64,000 nt of DNA. Origin: Paenibacillus peoriae KCTC 3763. GTDB taxonomy: Bacteria > Bacillota > Bacilli > Paenibacillales > Paenibacillaceae. The DNA lies in contig NZ_AGFX01000039.1 of the NCBI RefSeq assembly GCF_000236805.1, positions 28,616 through 92,615 of the forward strand, in the 5' to 3' direction. The translations under genes were made by a program, and so were the position numbers. The notes under the pieces were generated by a model. It made no database searches and was not told the DNA's origin. It saw only the letters and a list, made by a program, of their open reading frames with translations. Position 1 is the first letter of the stretch; the number at the start of each line of letters is the position of its first letter. Shown in pieces: positions 45,702-55,003 of this stretch.

Positions 45702-46741
45702 TACACCTCGGCTCCTGTAAAGGTCACGATAGAGCTGCCTTCCGTTACCTTCCCGATCACATAAGCATCCTCGCCTTGCTCTTTCAGTACATTCAATGCA
45801 GCCTGTGCATCCTCTTGCCCTACAACGATGACCAATCCGATCCCCATATTAAAGGTCGTAAACATATCTTTGTTGGAGATTGCGCCTTTTTCCTGCATGA
45901 GCTGGAAGATTGGCAATATCGGCCAAGCGCCGTATTGTATATCCACATTAACGTGATCTGGCAACACTCTAGGGATATTTTCGATAAAACCGCCACCTGT
46001 GATATGCGCCATGCCTTTTACTTTTACCTTGCCCAGCAATGCCAAAACGGATTTCACATAGATTTTTGTTGGCTCCAGCAGTACATCGCCCAGCTTGCCA
46101 TTCAAGCCTTCGATTTCATCATGTAAATCATAGCCCTGCTGTTCCAATAAAAGCTTGCGAACCAGTGAGAATCCATTGCTGTGTACTCCGCTGGAGGCCA
46201 AGCCGATTACGGTGTCTCCGGGAGCAATTGAGCTGCCGTTAATGATTTTGCTCTTGTCCACAATGCCGACAGTGAATCCGGCAATATCGTATTCACCATC
46301 GCTGTACATGCCTGGCATTTCTGCGGTTTCACCGCCGACCAGCGCACAACCTGATTGGTGGCAGCCCTCGGCAATTCCAGCAACAATGGCTTCGATTTTC
46401 TCAGGTACAACCTTGTCACAGGCGAGGTAGTCAAGAAAAAAGAGCGGCTCTGCGCCCCCAACGACAATGTCGTTCACACACATCGCAACCGCATCAATGC
46501 CAATGGTGTCGTGGCGATCCATCGCGAAAGCAAGCTTCAGCTTCGTGCCGACTCCATCCGTACCGGAAACGAGTACAGGCTCCTCGTATTTATCCTTATT
46601 CAGGCCGAACAACGCACCGAATCCGCCCAAATCGGTCAGCACTTCGGGACGGAAGGTACGCTTGACGTGCTTTTTCATCCGTTCTACTGCTTCATTACCG
46701 GCAGCGATATCTACTCCTGCATTTTTGTATGCTTCGGACAT
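45701..46741 (-). CDS. purM: phosphoribosylformylglycinamidine cyclo-ligase
   Basis: A 346-residue AIR synthetase of the PurM/PurL ATPase fold. [14 protein letters not shown] is the nucleotide-binding signature, and [13 protein letters not shown] lies in the C-domain. AAGGAG precedes the ATG. Unlike in compact operons it is separated from purF by about 640 bp of hairpin-rich sequence, whose last module ends right before this ribosome-binding site. Confidence 0.96.
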   Translation of the reverse strand: MSEAYKNAGVDIAAGNEAVERMKKHVKRTFRPEVLTDLGGFGALFGLNKDKYEEPVLVSGTDGVGTKLKLAFAMDRHDTIGIDAVAMCVNDIVVGGAEPLFFLDYLACDKVVPEKIEAIVAGIAEGCHQSGCALVGGETAEMPGMYSDGEYDIAGFTVGIVDKSKIINGSSIAPGDTVIGLASSGVHSNGFSLVRKLLLEQQGYDLHDEIEGLNGKLGDVLLEPTKIYVKSVLALLGKVKVKGMAHITGGGFIENIPRVLPDHVNVDIQYGAWPILPIFQLMQEKGAISNKDMFTTFNMGIGLVIVVGQEDAQAALNVLKEQGEDAYVIGKVTEGSSIVTFTGAEV

Positions 46742-46763
46742 TCATGAACACTCCTTCAAATGA

Positions 46764-46836
46764 TTGACCCTCCTAAGTCCTCCCTAACAGGGAGGATTCC
46801 ATGGGGCTGCTCCCCCTGGACCCCTCAAGAGTCGGT
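46764..46836 (-). repeat. hairpin repeat module directly upstream of purM
   Basis: About 73 bases align with 52978-53050 upstream of purC, including TTGxCCCTCCTAA and GGGCTGCT. Three small stems are kept while bases differ, for example TCCTCCC-TAACA-GGGAGGA here and TCCTCCCC-TC-GGGGAGGA there. It lies only 10 bases upstream of the purM ribosome-binding site and itself presents GGAGG-like sequence on the transcript. Confidence 0.72.
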
Positions 46837-46976
46837 CAGATGCGTAGGGTTGGGTGCTGCTTGGTGTATGGTTCGTGCTGTGAGTCGCGTGTTTTCCTTT
46901 GTCATTTGCGGGTCCTTCCCGCAAGTGACAAGGACACGCTTTGGTGCGTGGCCGCCTATGCAGTGTGGCGGCGAGG

Positions 46977-47017
46977 GCACGTCCCGGGCTGTTTGCTTCG
47001 CAAAGGCGGGGACGTGC
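46977..47017 (-). repeat. hairpin with conserved apical motif (purF-purM spacer copy)
   Basis: GCACGTCCCG (46977-46986) pairs with CGGGGACGTGC (47007-47017, one bulged G). The loop contains GGCTGTTTGCTTCGCAAA. Nearly the same loop sequence occurs at 53458-53477 inside a stem of unrelated sequence. Confidence 0.65.
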
Positions 47018-47064
47018 TGGGCAAAGAAGTGAGCGGCGCCAACGGGCGGCTTTACGGCCGCCCG

Positions 47065-47107
47065 CTAAAAACTCATGGCATGAAATAGTTATGCCATGAG
47101 TTTTTAG
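47065..47107. repeat. 17-bp perfect hairpin in the purF-purM spacer
   Basis: CTAAAAACTCATGGCAT (47065-47081) pairs perfectly with ATGCCATGAGTTTTTAG (47091-47107) around a 9-base loop, next to a GGGCGGC/GCCGCCC hairpin at 47044-47063. With A/T-rich ends it could act as a weak terminator or processing site inside the operon. Confidence 0.65.
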
Positions 47108-47181
47108 CTGCCTATACTCTTCTCTTCCCGTTGGGAACAGAAGAGGTACAGGCACTGCTGCAAAATGCTGCACACCTGAAG

Positions 47182-47319
47182 AACGCAGCGGGTGGAAGGA
47201 TTCTGGAGAAGCGAAAGTGTTCGCCTTTGCCGCTGGATTCTAACCCTGTAAGAGTTATTCCAATCCAGGAATCCAGCGGCAACAGCGATCGGAAGAACCT
47301 TCCACACGCGGAGTGGCCC
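47182..47319 (-). repeat. dispersed structured repeat, copy B
   Basis: Same module as at 9185-9357 and 53540-53679. The long stem is GCCGCTGGATTC (47229-47240) with GAATCCAGCGGC (47269-47280), a perfect 12 bp. A small AAGCGAA/TTCGC hairpin lies before it and CAACAGCGATCGGAAG after it. It ends about 65 bases from the purF stop, in the same orientation relative to the preceding gene as the other copies. Confidence 0.78.
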
Positions 47320-47383
47320 CCTCAGAACCGCCTTCAGCCATGCTAGTACCATGCACCGCCTGTATCTCTTTTGTTCCCTTTTC

Positions 47384-48865
47384 TCAACAACTACATCCGA
47401 ACTTTTCTTCGCCTTTGAAATCCACCTGGGTCGGATAATCGTTATCGAAGCAAGCCAGGCACAAGCCGCCCTTATAATCCTGTTCGTTATGTCCGCCTAC
47501 AGCGGCAATCAAGCCCTCGGCGCTCATAAAGTAGAGCGAATCTGCGTTAATCTCTTGACGAATTTCCTCGACGGTTTTGGAAGAAGCGATCAGTTCCCGA
47601 CGATCCGGCGTGTCAATGCCATAGAAGCACGGGTTCTTGAAAGGCGGTGAGGTAATACGTACATGTACCTCCAGTGCGCCCGCATCCCGCAGCATATTCA
47701 CGATTCGACGGGACGTGGTCCCCCGAACGATAGAATCGTCGATCATAATGACGCGTTTACCTTCAACGACGCGGCGTACAGCGCTCAGCTTCATTTTCAC
47801 ACCCTGCTCACGCAGCTCCTGACTTGGCTGGATAAACGTACGTCCGGTGTATTTATTTTTAATCATGCCCAGCTCATAGGGAATACCTGTCTGCTCTGCA
47901 TAACCAATTGCAGCCGAAATACTGGAATCCGGTACCCCGGTCACCAAATCCGCATCGACAAAAGCTTCCAAAGCCAGCTGGCTGCCCATCCGTTTGCGTG
48001 CGGCATGAAGATTAGCCCCGTTCAAATCACTGTCAGGACGAGCAAAATAAATATACTCCATCGCACACAGCGCTTTACGCTGCTTGTCTTCCGTGTAGCG
48101 GTCCTCGTGTAAACCGTTTTTATCCAGTACCAGCAGTTCACCCGGCTCGATATCGCGCAACAGTTCTGCTCCAATCGTTTCCAGAGCACAGGTCTCGGAA
48201 GCAAACAGATAAGCATCTCCCAGCCTGCCCATCGTTAACGGGCGCAAGCCGTTGGGATCAGAAGCAACCAGCAGCTTGTCGTTGGTCATAATGAGGAAGG
48301 CAAACCCGCCGACAATACGCTTCAATGCATCCTTGGCAGCCTCCACCAAATCCTTGGACGACCGGGCGATCAAATGCGCGACGACCTCTGTATCGCTGGT
48401 CGTTTGAAAAATAGACCCGCCCTGCTCCAGCTCCTGCCGGATTTGCAAGGCGTTTACGATATTACCGTTCGTGGCTACCGCCAAATCGCCATCACGATAT
48501 TTGAAAACCAAAGGCTGTGCATTCGTCAGCTTACTGTCTCCACTTGTCGAATAGCGTACATGCCCGATAGCAATGTCGCCTGTCAGCGAAGCCATCAAAT
48601 CTTTATTGAACACTTCTTTAACAAGGCCCATCCCACGGTGATAATGGAACTCATCCCCACTACTTACACAGATGCCTGCGCTCTCCTCCCCGCGATGCTG
48701 GAGCGCATGCAATCCGTAATAGGCTAAAGAGGCAGCATCGGAGTGTCGGTATACACCAAACACGCCGCATTCCTCTTTTAGTTTATCAAACAGCCCCTCT
48801 TTACCGGAGCCTTCATTATAGTAATCTCCAGTCCACAACGTCCGTGCTGTTATTTCATCAGACAT
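47384..48865 (-). CDS. purF: amidophosphoribosyltransferase
   Basis: A 493-residue committing enzyme of purine synthesis (PRPP and glutamine to phosphoribosylamine). A propeptide of about 32 residues precedes the catalytic Cys33 of the Ntn domain ([10 protein letters not shown]). The PRPP loop is [14 protein letters not shown], and C-terminal cysteines such as GLCLACF fit the [4Fe-4S] cluster of the B. subtilis type. The start overlaps purL by 16 bp. The structured repeat copy B follows the stop. Confidence 0.97.
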   Translation of the reverse strand: MSDEITARTLWTGDYYNEGSGKEGLFDKLKEECGVFGVYRHSDAASLAYYGLHALQHRGEESAGICVSSGDEFHYHRGMGLVKEVFNKDLMASLTGDIAIGHVRYSTSGDSKLTNAQPLVFKYRDGDLAVATNGNIVNALQIRQELEQGGSIFQTTSDTEVVAHLIARSSKDLVEAAKDALKRIVGGFAFLIMTNDKLLVASDPNGLRPLTMGRLGDAYLFASETCALETIGAELLRDIEPGELLVLDKNGLHEDRYTEDKQRKALCAMEYIYFARPDSDLNGANLHAARKRMGSQLALEAFVDADLVTGVPDSSISAAIGYAEQTGIPYELGMIKNKYTGRTFIQPSQELREQGVKMKLSAVRRVVEGKRVIMIDDSIVRGTTSRRIVNMLRDAGALEVHVRITSPPFKNPCFYGIDTPDRRELIASSKTVEEIRQEINADSLYFMSAEGLIAAVGGHNEQDYKGGLCLACFDNDYPTQVDFKGEEKFGCSC

Positions 48866-51093
48866 GGAATGACATCCTCCCAGATTTGCTTCAAGCTGGC
48901 GACTGCCTCGTTCAAAGCGGGTTGTCCGTTCACCTCAACTGTCAATTGTGTTCCTTCAACTGTACCTAATACGGTAACTGGTACTCCCAGGCCACGAAGA
49001 TGTGCTTCCAGCGCAGACGCCTTATCCGGCGATGCGGACAACAAAATGCGAGATTGACTTTCGCTGAACAAAGCATGGTCAGGACGCAAAGACGTTTCCA
49101 CGTTAATCTGCGCTCCCAATCCGCCGCTAATGCCGGATTCCGCGAGAGCTACAGCCAATCCACCCTCTGCGAGATCATGCGCGGATTGTACCAATCCAAC
49201 CTGGATTGCTCCCAGTACTGCGGTCAGCAGCTTTTTCTCCACGTTCAAGTCCAGCTCAGGGGGCCGTCCCTCGGATACATCGTGTACGACAGCCTGGAAC
49301 TCACTGCCTCCCAGCTCGGCCTTCGTTTCTCCCACCAGGAAGACGACATCGCCCTCTGCTTTAAAGCCCTGGGTTGTAATGTGATCCGTATCATGTACCA
49401 GACCCACCATACCGACAACAGGCGTCGGGTAGATGGAGCCTTTGGCATTTTCGTTGTACAAGCTGACATTGCCCCCGATGACAGGGGTGTCCAGTACACG
49501 GCAAGCTTCTGCCATCCCGTCCACGGCTTTTTCCATTTGCCAGAAAATATCCGGCTTTTCAGGGTTGCCAAAGTTCAGGTTGTCCGTAATCGCCAAAGGT
49601 TCGCCGCCGGAGCATACAATGTTACGTGCTGCTTCGCTGACTGCAATCCGTCCGCCTACCTCTGGGTCCAGGTATACATAACGTCCGTTACAATCCGTGG
49701 TCATCGCAAGTCCCTTGCGGGTGCCGCGTACGGTTACTACAGCTGCATCCGAGCCCGGACGAACGGCCGTACTGGTGCGAACCATGTAATCATACTGCTC
49801 ATATACCCATTTCTTGCTGGCGACACTTGGGGATGAAAGCACCTTTTTCAGCGCACCGTTCAAATCGGTCACTTCCGGGTAACGCAGTGTGTCAACGGCA
49901 GCATTTTGCTCATAATAAGCAGGAACCTCAGAAGGCTTGTCGTAAATCGGACATTCGTCTACCAGCGCCGTCACTGGCATATCACCCACCACTTCACCGT
50001 GATGGAACAAACGCAAACGACCGTCATCCGTCACCTTGCCGACCTTGGCGCAAATGACGCCCCAACGCTCGAAAATTTCAAGCGCCTGTGCTTCGTCCTT
50101 TGGCTCAACCACGAACAGCATACGCTCCTGTGATTCGGACAGCATCATTTCATAAGGTGTCATGCCCTCTTCACGCTGCGGTACCTGATCCAGATACAGC
50201 TCAAGACCGTTGCCCGCCTTACTTGCCATTTCGGCACTGGAGCAGGTAAGTCCCGCTGCGCCCATATCCTGAATACCCAGCACAATGCCGCTATCGATCA
50301 GCTCCAGGCATGATTCCATGACCAGCTTCTCCATAAATGGATCGCCTACTTGAACCGCAGTCCGATTCGCTTCGGATTCCTCCGTCAGCTCAACCGATGC
50401 GAAGGTCGCTCCGTGAATCCCGTCACGTCCTGTCGGAGGTCCCACATAAAACACCGGGTTGCCGACCCCTTTGGCCACACCGCGCTGGATTTTATCATGA
50501 TCAATCAGTCCGACACACATCGCATTGACGAGCGGATTGCCTTCATAGCTTTCATCAAATACAACTTCGCCACCTACGGTCGGAATACCAATACAGTTTC
50601 CATAGCCCGCAATACCGGATACCACATGCTCGAACAAATATTTCACACGGTCGCTCTCCAGCTTGCCAAAACGCAGAGAGTTCAACACTGCTACAGGTCT
50701 TGCGCCCATGGAGAAAATATCACGGATGATACCGCCTACCCCAGTCGCTGCCCCTTGAAAAGGCTCTACAGCCGACGGGTGGTTGTGGCTTTCGATTTTA
50801 AATACAACGGCCTGATTGTCACCGATATCTACAATCCCTGCTCCCTCGCCGGGTCCCATCAGCACTCGTGGACCGCTCGTCGGGAAACGACGTAGCAAAG
50901 GCTTGGAGTTCTTGTAGGCACAATGCTCTGACCACATGACACTGAATACGCCAATCTCCGTATAATTCGGCTGACGTCCCATAAATTCGCAGATCAACGC
51001 ATATTCGCTGTCCGATACACCCATCTGCTGATACAGTTTATGTTCGGCAACCTGCTCTGCCGTCGGTTCCTTAGCGGACACTTGCTGCACCAT
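48850..51093 (-). CDS. purL: phosphoribosylformylglycinamidine synthase, large subunit (small-type PurL)
   Basis: A 747-residue FGAM synthetase subunit that needs PurQ and Pur[24 protein letters not shown]-like opening residues carry the conserved His. [11 protein letters not shown] and [12 protein letters not shown] mark the two half-domains. The start is the ATG at 51093, 6 bases after GGAGGG; the upstream in-frame ATG at 51111 precedes that site. It overlaps purQ by 23 bp. Confidence 0.96.
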   Translation of the reverse strand: MVQQVSAKEPTAEQVAEHKLYQQMGVSDSEYALICEFMGRQPNYTEIGVFSVMWSEHCAYKNSKPLLRRFPTSGPRVLMGPGEGAGIVDIGDNQAVVFKIESHNHPSAVEPFQGAATGVGGIIRDIFSMGARPVAVLNSLRFGKLESDRVKYLFEHVVSGIAGYGNCIGIPTVGGEVVFDESYEGNPLVNAMCVGLIDHDKIQRGVAKGVGNPVFYVGPPTGRDGIHGATFASVELTEESEANRTAVQVGDPFMEKLVMESCLELIDSGIVLGIQDMGAAGLTCSSAEMASKAGNGLELYLDQVPQREEGMTPYEMMLSESQERMLFVVEPKDEAQALEIFERWGVICAKVGKVTDDGRLRLFHHGEVVGDMPVTALVDECPIYDKPSEVPAYYEQNAAVDTLRYPEVTDLNGALKKVLSSPSVASKKWVYEQYDYMVRTSTAVRPGSDAAVVTVRGTRKGLAMTTDCNGRYVYLDPEVGGRIAVSEAARNIVCSGGEPLAITDNLNFGNPEKPDIFWQMEKAVDGMAEACRVLDTPVIGGNVSLYNENAKGSIYPTPVVGMVGLVHDTDHITTQGFKAEGDVVFLVGETKAELGGSEFQAVVHDVSEGRPPELDLNVEKKLLTAVLGAIQVGLVQSAHDLAEGGLAVALAESGISGGLGAQINVETSLRPDHALFSESQSRILLSASPDKASALEAHLRGLGVPVTVLGTVEGTQLTVEVNGQPALNEAVASLKQIWEDVIPCLMK

Positions 51094-51760
51094 GACGATC
51101 CCTCCAAGCATTCAAAATAGATGTAAACATACGTTTGCCGTCATCCGTTCCAAGCAATGCGTCCACCGCACGTTCCGGGTGGGGCATCATGCCCAGTACG
51201 TTGCCTTGCTCATTACAAATCCCCGCAATATCGGTCACGGAACCGTTGGGATTATCTTTATACGTAAATACGATCTGGTTATTCGCCTGCAAGCGAGCCA
51301 GCGTCTCATCATCACAGTAATAGTTGCCTTCACCGTGTGCAATCGGAATAACGATCTCTTCACCAGCAGCATAATTTTTTGTAAAAGGCGTATCGTTATT
51401 CGCAACCTTCAATACCGTATCATGACAACGGAACTTCATCGACAGGTTACGGCGCAAAGCACCCGGCAGCAGCCCGGCTTCAGTCAAAATTTGAAACCCG
51501 TTGCAGATACCCAAAATATATTTACCCTCGGCAGCCGCTTTGGCTACTTCCTTCATTACCGGAGCAAACCGGGAAATCGCGCCGCAACGCAGGTAATCTC
51601 CGTAGGAGAAGCCCCCCGGAACAAGAATACAATCGTAAGGCGACAGATCCGTCGCAGTATGCCATACATAATCGACAGGTTCACCGACCGTGTCCTCTAT
51701 CGCCTTATAGCAGTCAATATCACAGTTGGAGCCCGGAAAAACCAGAACTGCAAATTTCAT
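51071..51760 (-). CDS. purQ: phosphoribosylformylglycinamidine synthase, glutaminase subunit
   Basis: A 229-residue class I glutamine amidotransferase supplying ammonia to PurL. It opens [16 protein letters not shown]. The nucleophile Cys is in [10 protein letters not shown], and the His-Glu pair is in [10 protein letters not shown]. The ATG at 51760 has GGAGGG 8 bases before it and lies 4 bp after the purS stop. Confidence 0.97.
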   Translation of the reverse strand: MKFAVLVFPGSNCDIDCYKAIEDTVGEPVDYVWHTATDLSPYDCILVPGGFSYGDYLRCGAISRFAPVMKEVAKAAAEGKYILGICNGFQILTEAGLLPGALRRNLSMKFRCHDTVLKVANNDTPFTKNYAAGEEIVIPIAHGEGNYYCDDETLARLQANNQIVFTYKDNPNGSVTDIAGICNEQGNVLGMMPHPERAVDALLGTDDGKRMFTSILNAWRDRHGAASVR

Positions 51761-51764
51761 GGAA

Positions 51765-52010
51765 TTAGCCCTCCAGTTCGTAGCGGTAGTCTTCAATGAC
51801 CGTATTGGCTAACAGCTTTTCGCACATTTCGATGACGCGCTTCTCTGCACTCTCGCGGTCTGTTGTATCCAGATTCAGTTCCATATACTTACCAATTCTG
51901 ACGCTGTCCACTTCTCCGAAGCCCATCGAATGCAGTGCGCCTTGCACCGCAACTCCCTGCGGGTCCAAAACGCTTTGCTTAATTGTGACATAGACCGTTG
52001 CTTTCATCAT
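51765..52010 (-). CDS. purS: phosphoribosylformylglycinamidine synthase subunit PurS
   Basis: An 81-residue subunit bridging PurL and PurQ. It has [17 protein letters not shown] at the start and [12 protein letters not shown] in the middle, both conserved in PurS. ATGs at 52010 and 52007 are adjacent; GAAGGA is better spaced for the second. purC lies 61 bp upstream. Confidence 0.95.
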   Translation of the reverse strand: MMKATVYVTIKQSVLDPQGVAVQGALHSMGFGEVDSVRIGKYMELNLDTTDRESAEKRVIEMCEKLLANTVIEDYRYELEG

Positions 52011-52071
52011 GTTCCTTCAGTTCCTCCTCCGAATGGATGAATCCTATTGGTTTTAAATAAATGATTACTAT

Positions 52072-52953
52072 TTACTGTGCCGTCAGACGCCGCCAAATAT
52101 CCGTATATCTTGCAGTTGTTTCTTCTACGACCTCAGCAGGCAACGGATCGGGTTTGCTATTCTTGTCCCAACCGGATGATGCCAAATAGCTTCGTACCGG
52201 CTCCTTGTCCATGCTGTCAATCTCTACATCCAGCTCATACTTTTCCTGTGCCCAGAAACGCGATGAATCCGGGGTGAAAACTTCGTCAATCAAAATAACT
52301 TTTCCGTTAACAAGCCCAAACTCAAACTTGCAGTCAGCTAAAATGATTCCCCGCTTCTCACAGAAAGCGCGCGCAAATTCGTACAATGCCAAGCTTTTTT
52401 CTTCAAGCTCAACTGTCAGTTCAGCCCCGACCAGCTCTTTCATCTGATGAAGGGAAATGTCCTCGTCGTGTCCAAGGTCGTTTTTTGCAGCCGGTGTAAA
52501 TAAAGGCTTGGGAAAGCGTTCATTCTTGCGCAGTCCCTCCGGCAATGGAATACCGTTTACCTCACCAGTCTGCTCATACTGACGCCAGCCGCCTCCGGTA
52601 ATATATCCGCGCACTACACACTCGATATCAATGCGTTCAGCCTTCAGCGTGACCATGATTCGGTCCTTCAGCAACTCTTTATTCTGTTCGTCGGTGACAT
52701 GACCAAGCTTGTTCACATCGGTATGCACGACATGGTTTTCCAGCAGGTCTTTCGTCTGCTCAAACCAGAAAGCACTAAGCTTATTCAGTACATTTCCCTT
52801 TTCCGGCACGGGTGGCTCCAATACATAATCAAAAGCCGAAATCCGATCCGTCACAACAATCAGAAAATGCTCTCCGAGATCATACAATTCACGCACCTTG
52901 CCTTTGTACAGAAGCGGCGCATGGATCAGACCTTCGGCAGTAGACAATGACAT
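52072..52953 (-). CDS. purC: SAICAR synthase (phosphoribosylaminoimidazole-succinocarboxamide synthase)
   Basis: A 293-residue ligase of CAIR and aspartate. LLYKGKVRELYDLG is the ATP-binding start, VVRGYITGGGWRQYEQTG-type sequence is the core, and DEVFTPDSSRFW is the conserved metal/ligand motif. The C-terminus (KPDPLPAEVVEETTARYTDIW) is of the longer bacterial form. AGAGG precedes the ATG, and the hairpin repeat module lies just upstream. Confidence 0.97.
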   Translation of the reverse strand: MSLSTAEGLIHAPLLYKGKVRELYDLGEHFLIVVTDRISAFDYVLEPPVPEKGNVLNKLSAFWFEQTKDLLENHVVHTDVNKLGHVTDEQNKELLKDRIMVTLKAERIDIECVVRGYITGGGWRQYEQTGEVNGIPLPEGLRKNERFPKPLFTPAAKNDLGHDEDISLHQMKELVGAELTVELEEKSLALYEFARAFCEKRGIILADCKFEFGLVNGKVILIDEVFTPDSSRFWAQEKYELDVEIDSMDKEPVRSYLASSGWDKNSKPDPLPAEVVEETTARYTDIWRRLTAQ

Positions 52954-52977
52954 TTCATTACACCTCTTTCGAAGAAG

Positions 52978-53050
52978 TTGCCCCTCCTAAATCCTCCCCT
53001 CGGGGAGGACCCCCAGGGCTGCTGCCCTCGGGACTCCCGCAAGGGTTGGC
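52978..53050 (-). repeat. hairpin repeat module directly upstream of purC
   Basis: Homologous to the module before purM (46764-46836). Here the stems are TCCTCCCC/GGGGAGGA, AGGGC/GCCCT and CTCCCG/AGGG-type. It ends about 12 bases from the purC ribosome-binding region. Confidence 0.72.
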
Positions 53051-53435
53051 TGGTGAGCAGGGTGAGGGCGTCTATTTTGTAGCTGCGGTGGGGTGAGCGC
53101 GTTTCGCTGGATGAAGGCTTGTTGGCACAAGTCTCATCCAGCAACGCTTTTACGTTGGTGCAGAGCAATGTTTTCACGTGCTCGGCGCCGTGTTAGCGTT
53201 GAAAGCGGGAAGCGGCAAGTTATATGCCGCTTACAGGTGCTGCGGCTCCGTGCATGCCGCAGCTCATTCCGGCCCGGGGCCGTAGCCGGCTTGGCAGCAT
53301 GGCAAGTCGCCTAGCCCTCTGCCCGTGGCCGTAGCTCGGCTCGGCATGCGACCGAGCGTGAAGGCTTCGCCTGTTGTGCGCATATGCCTACGGCTGCGCA
53401 CCTTTGTGGTGGCTCAAGGCTTCGCACCTTGAGCC
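53051..53435. other. hairpin-dense spacer between purB and purC
   Basis: I see no convincing gene. There are successive perfect hairpins: GCTGGATGA/TCATCCAGC with an inner CTTGT/ACAAG; AAGCGGCA/TGCCGCTT; GCTGCGGC/GCCGCAGC; GGCTCAAGG/CCTTGAGCC. ORFs here lack ribosome-binding sites and have biased Arg/Ala/Gly composition from GC-rich repeats. Confidence 0.6.
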
Positions 53436-53440
53436 TTGCG

Positions 53441-53499
53441 CGTTCCTGAAAGGACTGCGGGCTGTTTGCTGCGCAAATTCGGCAGTCCTTCCAGGAACG
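53441..53499 (-). repeat. hairpin with conserved apical motif (purB-purC spacer copy)
   Basis: CGTTCCTG plus AAGGACTGC (53441-53458) pair with GCAGTCCTT plus CAGGAACG (53482-53499), 17 bp with one mismatch. The loop holds GGGCTGTTTGCTGCGCAAA, shared with 46985-47004 although the stems are unrelated in sequence. Confidence 0.68.
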
Positions 53500-53539
53500 T
53501 TCCCCTAGTTCTGCTCCCACATGGAGGGTGGTGCTGGGT

Positions 53540-53679
53540 GCAGCGGAGCGGACGGAATCGTTCTGGAGAAGCGTTAGCGCTTGCCTTTGCCTCTGGATTC
53601 CAACCTTTACGGGTCTTTTCCAATCACAGGAATCCAGGGGCAACAGCAATCGGAAGAATGATCCGTTCGCGCAGCGGCC
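53540..53679 (-). repeat. dispersed structured repeat, copy C
   Basis: Third copy of the module. The long stem is GCCTCTGGATTCC (53589-53601) with GGAATCCAGGGGC (53629-53641), one T-G pair. AAGCG/CGCTT lies before it and CAACAGCAATCGGAAG after it. It ends about 25 bases from the purB stop, same relative orientation as copies A and B. Confidence 0.78.
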
Positions 53680-53702
53680 TCACCAAGCGCCAACCTTCCC
53701 TC

Positions 53703-55001
53703 CTACTCCCCTAATCCCAGCTTTTTAAAGATCGTATCTACGTTCTTCAGATGCCAGGCCGGGTTGAACGCGTCCTCGATTTCGTCCGGGCTGAGGACAG
53801 CAGTAATTTCCGGGGTCGCCTCCACGATTTCGCGGAACTGGCGCTGCTCTTCCCACGCCTGCATCGCACGCGGCTGCACGGTATCATACGCTTTTTCACG
53901 ACTAAAGCCCTTGTCGATCAGCTTCGTCATAATACGGCCGGAGAACGGTACGCCATACGTACGCGCCATATTGCGCTTCATATTTTCAGGGAAGACCGTC
54001 AGATTCTTCACGATATTGCCAAAACGGTTCAGCATATAGTTCAACAGCATCGTCGCATCCGGCAGAATAATACGTTCCACAGAAGAATGCGAGATATCGC
54101 GTTCATGCCACAGCGTTACGTTCTCGTAAGCAGATACCATATGCCCGCGAATCACACGTGCCAGACCGGAGATATTTTCACTGCCAATCGGATTGCGTTT
54201 GTGCGGCATCGCGGAAGAGCCCTTTTGTCCCTTGGCAAAGGCTTCCTCCACCTCACGAAATTCACTCTTTTGCAGTGCGCGGACTTCTGTAGCAAATTTG
54301 TCCAAGGATGTAGCGATCAACGCCAATGTCGCCATATATTCAGCATGACGGTCACGCTGGAGCGTCTGTGTAGAGATTGGAGCTGGCTTGGTGCCCAGCT
54401 TGTTGCACACAAATGCTTCTACAGACGGATCAATGTTGGCGTAGGTGCCAACTGCACCGGACATTTTACCGTATTGCACTTGATCAGCCGCATGGCGGAA
54501 ACGCTCCAGATTACGCTTCATTTCCTCGTACCACAAGCCCATCTTCAATCCGAATGTGGTCGGCTCGGCATGTACACCATGCGTACGGCCCATCATCGGT
54601 GTATGCTTGTAAGCCAATGCTTTTTCCTTCAAAATTTCAATAAAATTCAAGATATCTCGCTCCAGAATTTCATTCGCCTGCTTCAGCAGGTAACCCAGTG
54701 CGGTATCTACCACATCCGTGGAGGTCAGGCCATAATGTACCCATTTGCGCTCGTCGCCAAGACTTTCAGACACTGTGCGGGTAAAAGCAATGACATCATG
54801 TCTGGTCTCCTGCTCAATTTCATAAATCCGGTCAATATCAAAGCTTGCATTCTTACGCAGAGCTACAGTATCCTCTTTCGGAATAACCCCTAATTCTGCC
54901 CAAGCTTCACAGGCACACAGCTCTACTTCCAGCCATGCCTTGAATTTATTTTCTTCCGTCCAAATCGCTCTCATTTCCGGTCTGCTATAGCGTTCGATCA
55001 T
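53703..55001 (-). CDS. purB: adenylosuccinate lyase
   Basis: A 432-residue lyase acting twice in the pathway (SAICAR to AICAR, adenylosuccinate to AMP). The flexible signature loop with the catalytic Ser is [15 protein letters not shown], and the catalytic His is in [14 protein letters not shown]. The ATG lies 2 bp after the purK stop with a GGGGGAA site inside the end of purK. It is followed by the 750-bp spacer that starts with repeat copy C. Confidence 0.97.
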   Translation of the reverse strand: MIERYSRPEMRAIWTEENKFKAWLEVELCACEAWAELGVIPKEDTVALRKNASFDIDRIYEIEQETRHDVIAFTRTVSESLGDERKWVHYGLTSTDVVDTALGYLLKQANEILERDILNFIEILKEKALAYKHTPMMGRTHGVHAEPTTFGLKMGLWYEEMKRNLERFRHAADQVQYGKMSGAVGTYANIDPSVEAFVCNKLGTKPAPISTQTLQRDRHAEYMATLALIATSLDKFATEVRALQKSEFREVEEAFAKGQKGSSAMPHKRNPIGSENISGLARVIRGHMVSAYENVTLWHERDISHSSVERIILPDATMLLNYMLNRFGNIVKNLTVFPENMKRNMARTYGVPFSGRIMTKLIDKGFSREKAYDTVQPRAMQAWEEQRQFREIVEATPEITAVLSPDEIEDAFNPAWHLKNVDTIFKKLGLGE

Positions 55002-55003
55002 GA

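Noticed and set aside
46760-47352. Overlapping ORFs on both strands in the purF-purM spacer
   Set aside because: Same reasons as for the purB-purC spacer; the hairpin repeats explain the open frames.
52926-53720. Several ORFs of 60-110 codons on both strands in the purB-purC spacer
   Set aside because: They arise from GC-rich inverted repeats, lack ribosome-binding sites and do not resemble proteins.
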